Below are positions 52,437-61,678 of a stretch of DNA of 64,000 bases, piece by piece. Both the position numbers and the translations under genes were made by a program. Location of the stretch: positions 1,736,001-1,800,000 of the forward strand of contig CAWHXF010000027.1 of NCBI GenBank assembly GCA_963833195.1, in the 5' to 3' direction. Below the pieces are notes generated by a model, which made no database searches, was not told the origin of the DNA, and was given only the letters and a program-made list of their open reading frames with translations. Each line of letters begins with the position of its first letter. Positions within the stretch are counted from its first letter, which is position 1. Source of the DNA: Granulosicoccus sp963833195 (GTDB lineage Bacteria > Pseudomonadota > Gammaproteobacteria > Granulosicoccales > Granulosicoccaceae).

Positions 52437-53201
52437 TCAGCCGGCGGCGGCGCAGATGGCGAGGAAGTCGTCCGCCACGAGGGCGGCGCCACCGATGAGG
52501 CCTCCGTCGATGTCGGGCTGCGCCAGAAGCTCTGCGGCGTTGCCGGGCTTCATGCTGCCGCCGTACAGAATCTGCAAGCCCGCCGCGGCGTTCGCGTCGC
52601 GCCGGGCGACGCGTGCGCGGATGGCGGCGTGCACGGCCTGTGCCTGCTCGGGCGTGGCGGTGCGCCCGGTGCCGATGGCCCAGACCGGCTCGTAGGCGAC
52701 GACGAGACGTTCCGCGTTCGACCGCCCCCCGTCCGCCACGGCTTCCAGCACGGCGTCGAGCTGCCGGGCGACGACCTCGTCGACGCGGTCCGCGTCGCGC
52801 TCTTCCAGCGTCTCGCCCACGCAGACGATCGGCACGAGCGCCGCGCCGAGGGCCGCCACGGCCTTGGCGGCCACGGCCGCGTCGGTTTCGCCCCGGTCGG
52901 CGCGGCGCTCGCTGTGGCCAACGATGACGTGCGTGCAGCCGAATTCTGCCAGCATGGCGGCCGAGACCTCGCCCGTGTGGGCGCCGCCGCTTTCGGCCGA
53001 CGCGTCCTGTGCGCCTAAGCCGACGGCGGAGCCCGCCAGCGCGCGCTGGACATCGGCGAGGTGGACGTACGGGGGGCACACGACGACCCGAGCGCGCCCA
53101 AAGCCGATGCCCGCGGCGATGGCGGACGCCAGCTCGTTGGCTCGGGCGCGGTCGCCGTTCAGTTTCCAGTTGCCCACCACGAGCGGCTGTCGATCTGCCA
53201 A
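52437..53201 (-). CDS. tpiA: Triosephosphate isomerase
   Basis: Glycolytic TIM barrel of 254 residues interconverting dihydroxyacetone phosphate and glyceraldehyde-3-phosphate. Catalytic residues are visible: Lys in VVGNWKLNGDR (residue 13), His in HVIVGHSERR (near 96) and Glu in VVAYEPVWAIGTGRT (near 168); the phosphate loop is GLIGGAALVADDF near the end. It starts about 100 bases before secG. The upstream minus-strand sequence has a possible -10 (TAAACT near 53233). Confidence 0.96.
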   Translation of the reverse strand: MADRQPLVVGNWKLNGDRARANELASAIAAGIGFGRARVVVCPPYVHLADVQRALAGSAVGLGAQDASAESGGAHTGEVSAAMLAEFGCTHVIVGHSERRADRGETDAAVAAKAVAALGAALVPIVCVGETLEERDADRVDEVVARQLDAVLEAVADGGRSNAERLVVAYEPVWAIGTGRTATPEQAQAVHAAIRARVARRDANAAAGLQILYGGSMKPGNAAELLAQPDIDGGLIGGAALVADDFLAICAAAG

Positions 53202-53382
53202 GCGCGAATGCTCCGCGGAAAACCGCTTAGTTTAGTCCTGGCGGGGGGCGGAGTCCAGCCCCGGCGCCAGGCGACGGCTTGCGACGGGACCCTGCCTTCG
53301 CGGAGCGCAGCCGACTCGCGCGAAGCCGCGCCCGTCCGCCGGATCCACGCTCGAGTGACGATTTCCGTCGAGCGAGCGCTCC

Positions 53383-53433
53383 GGCTCGATCGGGTGGCCC
53401 CCGGAGATCACTCCCCCGGGGCTCTCACAAATC
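53383..53433 (-). mobile_element. Relic of a group II intron 3' end (domain VI and flank)
   Basis: On the minus strand this segment matches the 3' tail of the intron at 6-8 kb in about 42 of 51 positions, including GAGAGCCCCGGGGGAG and CCACCCGATCGA, covering the end of domain V, domain VI and the first bases of the 3' exon (ATCGA in both). No reverse transcriptase or domain I-IV sequence accompanies it. It is therefore a fossil of a related intron that once lay upstream of tpiA, or a copied 3' junction. Confidence 0.65.
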
Positions 53434-53898
53434 ATGTCGGAACCCGGAACCGCGACGAGAGGCAGGGCGGCGAGGGGATCCCTGATCCGGCCCGTCCCAC
53501 CAATGCGATTCGCGCCACGGCCGCACGGTTTCGCGGCCGGGAGGGCGCTGCACGCCTGGCCCTTTCACGAGCGGCTCGATACAGAAGAAGCGCAGCAGCA
53601 CGCGCCCGCTACCCCGGATAAAGGAGCGGCTGTGCGGGTTATCGACCGATCGGACCCGCTGGACCGCCTTCCTGGTCGACCGGGCGTGGGTGCCACTCGC
53701 CTGCGCCGCCTACGCGTTTATTGATGCCGAAGCTGCCACCGGCGGCAAAGGGGCCGCGCGAGCGGCTCGCGTGAACGGTCCAGGCCAAGGGCTCGCACGC
53801 GACCATGCCTCCGTCGCGAGACGGGCTTCCCTGCCCTTCGGTCCCGTCCACACGGCGACCGCTCCGCGCCGAGCACTGCCACCGTACGGCGAGCGACC
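53434..53898. other. 465-base stretch without a recognisable gene
   Basis: Between the intron relic and the stop of the spondin-CHRD gene I find no frame with family similarity or a sensible start and ribosome site. The DNA is GC-rich with a few A/T-richer spots (near 53579-53590 and 53717-53725). It is probably debris of the same insertion that brought the relic. Confidence 0.5.
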
Positions 53899-55134
53899 TC
53901 AGGAATCGCTTCCCGAGGCGTACAGCTGGCCCCGGATCTCGCCGTCCGGGTACGTGCGCGTGTGCACGTTGACGTAGACGTTGCCCTCGTCGATGGCGCG
54001 CACGAGCGCGTCGAGCGGGCGACCTTGCAGCGGACCCGTCAGGTTCCCTGCGGTCAGCACGCCCTGCAAGGCGGAGACGTATAGGGTCCGCTCGGCCCGC
54101 CGCGCGCGCCGCAGCGTGTCGCTCGGCCCGTCGTCGCCGAACAAGGAGGCGACGACCGGACCGTTCTCGCCCTTGGCACCGAGGTGCAGGTGAGCGGCGA
54201 CGATCTCGCGCTGGTGCAGCGAGAAGAGATGCACGAAGCCGAGCTTGCCCGCCCCCCCGTCGTACGCGTACTGCGCAAGGCCGTAGGCGTCGGTCGACAC
54301 GGGCGGCACCTCGGACTCGCCGACGAGCTTCGTGGCGTAGCGTCGATCCTCGACGATGGCCTCGGCGGCGTCGAAGCTGATCTTCACGACGGGGTAGCCG
54401 TCGAGCCTGAAGTCCGCCATGGCGAAACGGGGATCGTCGAGAACCCCGCCCGAACCCTTCGGCATGAATCCGAGCACGGCGTTGCCTTCCGCATCGACGA
54501 CGTCCACGATCACGCCGTTCTCGTCCTCGCCGGTGTCGGGCGTCGTCTGGCCGAAGAACGCGGTGTTCATCGGTATCTCGTCGTTCACCTCGGTCCCCGC
54601 GTCCAGCAGGTCGCGGTTCGTCACGATGAAGTCCTGCGCCACGAACTCGCCCTTGTCGTCGAAGATCGGGTGCGCGAGCGGGTTGCCGTTGGCGTACCAG
54701 AAGTCGTTGCTCGGCAGCACCATGGACGCGTAGCTGAAGTAGCGCTGCTCAGGGCTGTGCGAGTCGAGCGTGAACGTCTTCGAGGTGATCTCGCCGGGCC
54801 CGAGCGGACCGTCCGGTCCGGGTAGGGTGCCATCGACGCCGAGGGGACGGATCTCGGCGAAGGTCTCGCCGATGGGATCGGTGTTGCCGTCCTCGGCCAG
54901 GCGCTCGACCGAGCGCCTCGGGTCGTTCGGCACGGGATCGTTGTCGGCGGGCGTACCGCCGTCGTAGACATCGAACGTGCCGTCGTGGAAGCCGACCCAG
55001 TGCGGGGTCTGGAACGTGCCGTTGCGCGGCGCGAGGTTCTCGATGGTGACGGTGAGGCGGTACTCGATCGCCTCTGCGGCGGTCGACAGGGACATCGCCG
55101 TGCACAGCAGGCCGGTGGTGAAGAGCGGTTTCAT
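53899..55134 (-). CDS. Secreted spondin-domain and CHRD-domain protein
   Basis: A 411-residue exported protein with a signal peptide (residues 1-23, ending AEA). Residues 25-200 match a spondin_N-type beta domain: YRLTVTIENLAPRNGTFQTP, GFHDGTFDVYDGG and an FSYASMVLPSNDFWYANGN stretch, the hallmark of this family. Residues 290-405 form a CHRD domain: LVGESEVPPVSTDAYGLAQY, EIVAAHLHLGAKGENGPVVA, and the C-terminal GNVYVNVHTRTYPDGEIRGQ. Such proteins are envelope or extracellular and of unknown role. It lies upstream of anti-sigma and ECF sigma genes on the same strand, read after them, and could be their target. Confidence 0.85.
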   Translation of the reverse strand: MKPLFTTGLLCTAMSLSTAAEAIEYRLTVTIENLAPRNGTFQTPHWVGFHDGTFDVYDGGTPADNDPVPNDPRRSVERLAEDGNTDPIGETFAEIRPLGVDGTLPGPDGPLGPGEITSKTFTLDSHSPEQRYFSYASMVLPSNDFWYANGNPLAHPIFDDKGEFVAQDFIVTNRDLLDAGTEVNDEIPMNTAFFGQTTPDTGEDENGVIVDVVDAEGNAVLGFMPKGSGGVLDDPRFAMADFRLDGYPVVKISFDAAEAIVEDRRYATKLVGESEVPPVSTDAYGLAQYAYDGGAGKLGFVHLFSLHQREIVAAHLHLGAKGENGPVVASLFGDDGPSDTLRRARRAERTLYVSALQGVLTAGNLTGPLQGRPLDALVRAIDEGNVYVNVHTRTYPDGEIRGQLYASGSDS

Positions 55135-55227
55135 GCGGGAAGCTCCGTGAGTCGATGGGAAGGATCGGATCGCCGCGTGCTCACGCGACGCCCGACCGCC
55201 CCTTCGACGCACGGACCGTCCTTGCGG

Positions 55228-55572
55228 TTACAGCTCGTTCTTTCCGCTCTGCTCGTCTTCCTCCGAGACGCGCGCATCGATGCCGCGGCCGTCGCGCGGC
55301 GCGGCCGCGCGCAGCGCAGCGGTCACGCCCTCGATCATGCGCTCGCTCTCGGCCGCGTCTTCATCGGAATCACGACGGCCGCCGTCGCGCAACATCGCGC
55401 GACGCGTCAGTGCGAGCGCGCGTCGGTGCAACGCGAGCTCGCCCCGGCACGCCTCGCAGCCCCTCAGGTGCGCCGTGACGGCCGCGCGGGCACGGACGTC
55501 GAGCGACTCGTCGAGGTAGTCGTCGAGCTTCTCGAGACTGTGTCGGCACGCGGATTCGGGGTCCAGGGTCAC
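55228..55572 (-). CDS. Anti-sigma factor, zinc-finger (HC2/ZAS) type
   Basis: A 114-residue soluble protein with the ZAS motif: His10 in ACRHSLEKLDDYLDESLD and the HLRGCEACRGELALHR block (HxxxCxxC) near residue 35. No membrane segment follows, so it is a cytoplasmic anti-sigma factor. The C-terminal half is charged. It begins ten bases after the sigma-factor stop, the usual sigma-then-anti-sigma order, and should bind and hold the ECF factor inactive until a redox or stress signal frees it. Confidence 0.85.
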   Translation of the reverse strand: MTLDPESACRHSLEKLDDYLDESLDVRARAAVTAHLRGCEACRGELALHRRALALTRRAMLRDGGRRDSDEDAAESERMIEGVTAALRAAAPRDGRGIDARVSEEDEQSGKNEL

Positions 55573-55581
55573 GAGGTTTCA

Positions 55582-56241
55582 TCACAGGACGGGCGCGAGC
55601 GCGTCCCGCAGCGCGCGGCGCGCGCGATGGAGTCGCACCTTCACGAGACTCGCCGAGATGCCGAGCGTGCGCGCAGCCTCACCGACGTCGTACCCCTCGA
55701 CGTCGCGCAGCAGCAGGACCGTGCGGAAGGCGGGCGGCAGACGCAGGATACAGGCCCTGCACGCCCGTTCCAGATCCGCCGCCTCGAGCGTCCGGTCGGG
55801 TGATGTCGCACGGACTCCGGCGGCGAGACAGCGCTCGAGCGCCTCGTCCGTGACCTCGTCCAGCGGCGTCTCGCGTCGTGCCGCGGCGCGGCGCAGGCGA
55901 TCGATGCAGCCGTTCACGACGATGCGATGCAGCCAGGTACCCGGGGCGGCACGGTTCTCGAACCGATCGATGCGGGCATGGGCCTTCACGAAGGCGTCCT
56001 GCACTGCGTCGCGCGCCTCGTCGTCGTCGAGGTAGCGCCGCGCGACGCGCAGCAGCCGCGGCGTGTGCGTCCGGACGAGCTCGGTGAAGGCCGCATCGGG
56101 CGGAGCGGCGGACGCTTTCGGGTCGCTTCCGGACGCTGGCTCGTGGCTCCCGGGCACCCGTTCGGGGGCGGACGAACGATCCGGGTCGGGAAGCGTCGGG
56201 CGCCGCTTGTCGGAAGCGTGAGCGAGGGAAGCGTCGAGCAT
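55582..56241 (-). CDS. ECF RNA polymerase sigma factor
   Basis: Extracytoplasmic-function sigma factor, 219 residues from the ATG at 56241. Region 2 is ARRYLDDDEARDAVQDAFVK with HARIDRFENRAAPGTWLHRI (near residues 70-110), and region 4 is RLPPAFRTVLLLRDVEGYDV with GISASLVKVRLHRARRAL (near 165-210). About 45 low-complexity residues precede region 2, more than usual, so a later start cannot be excluded. With the zinc-type anti-sigma factor it forms a stress-response pair; the adjacent spondin-CHRD gene is a likely target. Confidence 0.87.
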   Translation of the reverse strand: MLDASLAHASDKRRPTLPDPDRSSAPERVPGSHEPASGSDPKASAAPPDAAFTELVRTHTPRLLRVARRYLDDDEARDAVQDAFVKAHARIDRFENRAAPGTWLHRIVVNGCIDRLRRAAARRETPLDEVTDEALERCLAAGVRATSPDRTLEAADLERACRACILRLPPAFRTVLLLRDVEGYDVGEAARTLGISASLVKVRLHRARRALRDALAPVL

Positions 56242-56344
56242 CGTCGGGAGCGTCTCGAAGGCACCCGCGCGCGATGTTCGGTACCGCGCACGAGCTCTGG
56301 TGACCGCCGCCTCGCCTTCCTTGCTACGGCACCCGACCAGATAA

Positions 56345-56444
56345 ACAGATCTGTCTCCTAAAATCAACCGCAGCACGGATCCGCGCCGGCTTACCTGCGC
56401 AAATTCATCCTTCCGCATGAGACATGCGGAGTAGACTAATCTGT
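56345..56444. promoter_or_regulatory. Divergent promoter region with two ACAGAT..GTCT boxes
   Basis: Between the ECF sigma gene and the divergent TetR gene, ACAGATCTGTCTCC (56345-56358) contains the perfect palindrome ACAGATCTGT, and the minus-strand ACAGATTAGTCTAC (56431-56444) shares 11 of 14 positions. Such a pair in front of a TetR gene could be its operators. This A/T-richer stretch (56340-56450) must also hold both promoters. Confidence 0.4.
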
Positions 56445-56473
56445 ATCTTCGCTACCCACCTCGCCCGGTCCGC

Positions 56474-57055
56474 ATGACCCACACCCCCAAGGATCGACTG
56501 CTCGACACCGCCGTGGCCCTGTTTCGCCGACACGGCTACCACGCGACCGGCATCGACCGGATCATCGCCGAGGCAGGCGTGTCGAAGAAGACGCTCTACA
56601 ACCACTTCAAGTCCAAGGACGAGCTGATCCTGACGGTGCTGCGCCGCTGGGACGAAAGCTCGCGGCTGTGGCTCATGCGCGCCATCGAGGCGCGCGCCGC
56701 GGACCCGGCGGAGCGCCTGCTCGCGCTCTACGACGTGCTGGACGAGTGGTTCGCCAGCCACGAGTTCCAGGGATGCCTGTTCATCAACGCGGTCGCTGAG
56801 TACGGCGACCCCGAGAATCCCATCCACGCCGTGGCGGCAGAGCACAAGCGGCTCTTCCGCCAGTACCTGCGCTCGCAGGCGGTCGCGGCCGGTGCCTCCG
56901 AGCCCGACGACCTCGTCGCGCAACTGGGGCTCCTGATGGAGGGGGCCATCGTCACCGCGCAGTTCACGCACGATCCGAACGCCGCGCGGCACGCGCGGCG
57001 TGCCGCGGCGTTCATGATCGAGGAGGCGATGACACTCGACGAGCCGGCAGCGTAA
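56474..57055 (+). CDS. TetR/AcrR family transcriptional regulator
   Basis: A 193-residue one-component repressor. The N-terminal helix-turn-helix is canonical: DRLLDTAVALFRRHGYHATG followed by IDRIIAEAGVSKKTLYNHFK and SKDELILTVLRRW. The all-helical ligand domain includes LDEWFASHEFQGCLFINAVA (near 90), a stretch common in the AcuR/YcdC-related subgroup that senses small electrophiles or quaternary compounds. It has no efflux or reductase gene next to it in the window; it is divergent from the ECF sigma gene and convergent with glmM. The ligand is unknown. Confidence 0.87.
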   Translation: MTHTPKDRLLDTAVALFRRHGYHATGIDRIIAEAGVSKKTLYNHFKSKDELILTVLRRWDESSRLWLMRAIEARAADPAERLLALYDVLDEWFASHEFQGCLFINAVAEYGDPENPIHAVAAEHKRLFRQYLRSQAVAAGASEPDDLVAQLGLLMEGAIVTAQFTHDPNAARHARRAAAFMIEEAMTLDEPAA

Positions 57056-57064
57056 TTCGAGAGG

Positions 57065-58402
57065 CTAATCCAGCGCTCGCCCCACCGCCTGCGCCACGCT
57101 CTCGCAGAGGCGGCGCACCTCGTTCGCGGCGCGCCCCTCGACCATGACGCGCACCAGCGGCTCGGTGCCCGAGGCGCGCAGCAGCACGCGGCCGCTGCCG
57201 TCGAGGCTGCGCTCGGCGTCCTCGACCGCGCTGCGGATCTCCTCGTGCTCGTCGAGGGCCACCTTCTCGCGCACGGGCACGTTGATGAGCACCTGCGGGT
57301 ACAGCGTCATGCCCGAGCGCAGCGCCGACAGCGACTCGCCGGTCTCCTTCAGCACCGCCAGCACGGCCAGCGCGGCCACCGTCGCGTCGCCCGTCGTCAC
57401 GCGGTCCAGCATGATGATGTGGCCGGAGTTCTCGCCGCCGAGCTGCCAGCCGCGCTCGCGCATCAGCTCCATGACGTAGCGGTCCCCCACGGCCGCGCGC
57501 TCGAACGGGACGTCCATCTCGGCCAGCGCGTGCTCCAGCGCGAGGTTCGTCATCAGCGTGCCGGCCACCCCGCCCCGCAGCTCGCCGGCCGCGCGCCGGG
57601 CGCGCGCGATGACGTACAGGATCTCGTCGCCGTCGACGATCTCGCCGCGGTCGTCGACCATGATCAGCCGGTCGCCGTCGCCGTCGAGCGCGATGCCCAG
57701 GTCCGCGCGCTCCAGCAGCACGTGCGCGCGCAGGTTGCCGGGCGCGGTGGCGCCGCAGTCGAGGTTGATGTTCAGCCCGTCCGGGGCGTCGCCCATGGAC
57801 ACGACGTCGGCACCGAGCTCGCGGAAGACGCGCCGCGCGATGTCGTAGGCCGCCCCGTTGGCGGCGTCCACGACGATCTTCATGCCGCCCAGGCGCATGC
57901 CCTTCGGGAAGGTGCTCTTGCAGAACTCGATGTAGCGGCCAGAGGCGTCGTCGACGCGCTTGGCCCGGCCGAGGTCGGCCGAGTCGACCGTGGTCATGGG
58001 CTCCGCCATCATGGCCTCGATCTCGAGCTCGGTCTCGTCCGGCAGCTTCGCGCCTTCGGGCGAGAAGAACTTCAGCCCGTTGTCGTAGTAGGGGTTGTGC
58101 GACGCGCTGATGACGATGCCCGCGGCCGCGCGGAAGGTGCTGGTCAGGTACGCCACGGCGGGCGTGGGCATGGGCCCGAGCATGCGGCAGTCGACGCCCG
58201 CGGACGCGAGACCCGCCTCCAGGGCGGACTCGAACAGGTAGCCCGAATTGCGGGTGTCCTTGCCGATCAGCACCTCGCGGCTGTCGCCGCCGGCGAGCAC
58301 GCGCCCGGCCGCCCAGCCGAGCTTCATGACCGTCTCGGCCGTCATGGGGTAGTCGCCCACGCGCCCGCGGATGCCGTCGGTACCGAAGAACTGTCGAGCC
58401 AT
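57065..58402 (-). CDS. glmM: Phosphoglucosamine mutase
   Basis: Converts glucosamine-6-phosphate to glucosamine-1-phosphate for peptidoglycan and LPS precursors; 445 residues. The start MARQFFGTDGIRGRVGDYPM is diagnostic. The phosphoserine loop is GIVISASHNPYYDNGLKFFS (near residue 100), the metal loop is DGDGDRLIMVDDRGEIVDGD (near 240), the sugar loop GGENSGHIIM (near 325) and the phosphate loop RASGTEPLVRVMVEG (near 410). It lies downstream of folP on the minus strand, as in other gammaproteobacteria. Confidence 0.97.
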   Translation of the reverse strand: MARQFFGTDGIRGRVGDYPMTAETVMKLGWAAGRVLAGGDSREVLIGKDTRNSGYLFESALEAGLASAGVDCRMLGPMPTPAVAYLTSTFRAAAGIVISASHNPYYDNGLKFFSPEGAKLPDETELEIEAMMAEPMTTVDSADLGRAKRVDDASGRYIEFCKSTFPKGMRLGGMKIVVDAANGAAYDIARRVFRELGADVVSMGDAPDGLNINLDCGATAPGNLRAHVLLERADLGIALDGDGDRLIMVDDRGEIVDGDEILYVIARARRAAGELRGGVAGTLMTNLALEHALAEMDVPFERAAVGDRYVMELMRERGWQLGGENSGHIIMLDRVTTGDATVAALAVLAVLKETGESLSALRSGMTLYPQVLINVPVREKVALDEHEEIRSAVEDAERSLDGSGRVLLRASGTEPLVRVMVEGRAANEVRRLCESVAQAVGRALD

Positions 58403-58497
58403 GTCGTCGCCGAATGAGTGTCCGCGCGCGGCGGAAGGAGTCCGCCTCGCCAATTTCGTGCCCGCCGTCGGCGCGTCGTCAGTCCATCACCGGCCCA

Positions 58498-59352
<855 letters not shown>

Positions 59353-59400
59353 TCGTCGTGGACGGCGGTCGGGCGGGGTCGCGATCGTACCTCGCCAAAC

Positions 59401-59440
59401 GCCGAAGGGCCGCCTCTCTTGCGGGAGGCGGCCCTTCGGC
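59401..59440 (-). terminator. 16-bp hairpin between ftsH and folP
   Basis: GCCGAAGGGCCGCCTC (59401-59416) pairs perfectly with 59425-59440 across an eight-base loop. In the ftsH direction it is followed by GTTTGGCG, a weak T tract. It probably ends or attenuates ftsH transcription before folP. Confidence 0.75.
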
Positions 59441-59505
59441 GGTACTTCGGGTCCCGAGCCGCGCCACCTGCCGGCGGGCGGCTCGGACCACGTCGGGCCG
59501 GCGGC

Positions 59506-61485
59506 TCAGTCGTTCCGGGCGCGCATGGTCGGCTCGGGATCCTCGCCGATCGGCCCGGGCTGCACGTCCTTGCCGGGACCTTCGGGCTTGGCCGTCTTGC
59601 CGCCCGGAGGCATGGGCTTGCCGGTGCCGTTGACGGCCGCGCCGCCGCCGCTATCGCCCCAGTCGGCCGGCGGACCCGGCTCCTCGCGGTTCATGAGCTT
59701 GTCGATCTGGCCGAGATCGATGGTCTCGTACTTCATGAGCGCCTGCGTCATGGACTCGAGGATGTCGGCGTTCTCCTTCAGGATGGTGACCGAGCGCTGG
59801 TAGTTGCGATCGATGATGTCGCGCATCTCCTCGTCGATGACCTTGGCCGTGTCACCGGACATCGATGCCTGCTTGCCCGACGAGCGGCCGAGGAACACCT
59901 CGCCCTCCTCCTCCTGGTAGGCGAGCGGTCCGAGCTTGTCGGACAGGCCCCAGCGCGTGACCATGTTGCGCGCGATCTCGGTGGCCCGCTCGATGTCGTT
60001 CGACGCACCGGTCGTGACGTGGTCCTCGCCGAAGACCTGCTCCTCCGCCACGCGGCCGCCGTACAGCGTCGAGATCTGGCTCTCGAGCGCCACCTTGCTG
60101 CGGCTGTACTTGTCCTCTTCGGGCAGGAACATCGTGATGCCGAGCGCGCGGCCGCGCGGAATGATGCTGACCTTGTAGACGGGATCGTGATCGGGCACCA
60201 GGCGTCCGACGATGGCGTGCCCGGCCTCGTGGTACGCGGTCAGGAGCTTCTCCTTCTCGTTCATGACCATGGACTTCCTTTCGGCGCCCATCATGATCTT
60301 GTCCTTCGCGCGCTCGAAGTCGCCCATGTCCACATGGCGCTCGTCGGCGCGCGCGGCGAACAGCGCCGCCTCGTTCACGAGGTTCGCGAGGTCCGCGCCC
60401 GAGAAGCCCGGCGTGCCGCGCGCGATCAGCTCCGGCTTGACGTCGTCCGCGAGCGGCACCTTGGCCATGTGCACGCGCAGGATCTGCTCGCGCCCGCGCA
60501 CGTCCGGCAGCGGCACGACCACCTGACGGTCGAAGCGGCCCGGGCGCAGCAGCGCAGGGTCGAGCACGTCCGGACGGTTGGTGGCCGCGATGACGATGAC
60601 GCCCTCGTTGCCCTCGAAGCCGTCCATCTCCACGAGCAGCTGGTTCAGCGTCTGCTCGCGCTCGTCGTGACCGCCGCCGAGCCCGGCACCACGGTGCCGA
60701 CCGACCGCGTCGATCTCGTCGATGAAGATGATGCAGGGCGAGTGCTTCTTGGCCTGCTCGAACATGTCGCGCACGCGGCTGGCGCCGACGCCCACGAACA
60801 TCTCGACGAAGTCGGAGCCCGAGATCGTGAAGAAGGGCACCTTGGCCTCGCCCGCGATGGCCTTGGCGAGCAGCGTCTTGCCGGTACCGGGCGAGCCGAC
60901 CATGAGCACGCCGCGCGGGATCTTGCCGCCGAGCTTCTGGAACTTGCCGGGATCGCGCAGGAACTCGACGAGCTCGGAGACCTCGTTCTTGGCCTCCTCG
61001 ACGCCCGCCACGTCGGCGAAGGTGACCTTGACCTGGTCCTCGCTCAGCAGCTTGGCCTTGCTCTTGCCGAAGCTCATCGCGCCCCGGCCGCCCCCGCCGC
61101 CCTGCATCTGGCGCATGAAGAACACCCAGATGCCCAGCAGGATGATGAACGGGAACCAGCTGATCAGGATGTTGAGCAGCATGTTCGGGCTCTCGGGCGG
61201 CGTCTGCTCGAACTGGACGCCGGCGCGCTCCAGCTCGCCGATGAGCGCGCTGTTGTCGCTCTCGGGGCTGAAGGTGGTGAAGCGCTGGCCGCCGGTGCGC
61301 ACGCCGACGATCTCGGACCCGTCGAACGTGAGGCGCTCGACCTGCCCGCTCTTCACCGAGCTCAGGAAATCGGAATACGGGACGGTGTCCGTCGATGGCC
61401 GCTGGCCGCCGAGGTTGTTGAACACGGTCATCAGAATGACCGCGATCACCACCCAGAGAAGGACGTTCTTCAACAGATCGTTCAA
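59506..61485 (-). CDS. ftsH: ATP-dependent zinc metalloprotease FtsH
   Basis: Membrane-anchored AAA protease, 659 residues. Two N-terminal membrane segments (residues 5-23 and about 105-125) flank a periplasmic domain. The AAA module has Walker A GSPGTGKTLLAKA (near 197; the second residue is Ser where most have Pro), Walker B CIIFIDEIDAVGRHRG and the second region of homology. The zinc site is AYHEAGHAIVGR (near 420) with the third ligand further on. The C-terminus is a Gly/Pro-rich tail. It degrades membrane proteins, LpxC and sigma-32. Confidence 0.97.
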   Translation of the reverse strand: MNDLLKNVLLWVVIAVILMTVFNNLGGQRPSTDTVPYSDFLSSVKSGQVERLTFDGSEIVGVRTGGQRFTTFSPESDNSALIGELERAGVQFEQTPPESPNMLLNILISWFPFIILLGIWVFFMRQMQGGGGGRGAMSFGKSKAKLLSEDQVKVTFADVAGVEEAKNEVSELVEFLRDPGKFQKLGGKIPRGVLMVGSPGTGKTLLAKAIAGEAKVPFFTISGSDFVEMFVGVGASRVRDMFEQAKKHSPCIIFIDEIDAVGRHRGAGLGGGHDEREQTLNQLLVEMDGFEGNEGVIVIAATNRPDVLDPALLRPGRFDRQVVVPLPDVRGREQILRVHMAKVPLADDVKPELIARGTPGFSGADLANLVNEAALFAARADERHVDMGDFERAKDKIMMGAERKSMVMNEKEKLLTAYHEAGHAIVGRLVPDHDPVYKVSIIPRGRALGITMFLPEEDKYSRSKVALESQISTLYGGRVAEEQVFGEDHVTTGASNDIERATEIARNMVTRWGLSDKLGPLAYQEEEGEVFLGRSSGKQASMSGDTAKVIDEEMRDIIDRNYQRSVTILKENADILESMTQALMKYETIDLGQIDKLMNREEPGPPADWGDSGGGAAVNGTGKPMPPGGKTAKPEGPGKDVQPGPIGEDPEPTMRARND

Positions 61486-61678
61486 GGATTCACCTCGCGG
61501 CGCGGCGCACGAGAATGGCGCAACGCTCGTTGACTGTCGCCACCGCCCCCGAACCGGGCGGGTGCCGGGCGGGAAGACGAGCGACGACTCTCGTGACTAT
61601 AGCAACCGTCCGGACCTCGACCCACCGTTGGCCGACCCGGGAGGAAATGCACACGCCACCGCCCGGTGGGCGGTGCAC

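Noticed and set aside
53434..53898. Small protein gene between the intron relic and the CHRD gene
   Set aside because: The frames lack motifs and have inconsistent codon use, so no gene is called.
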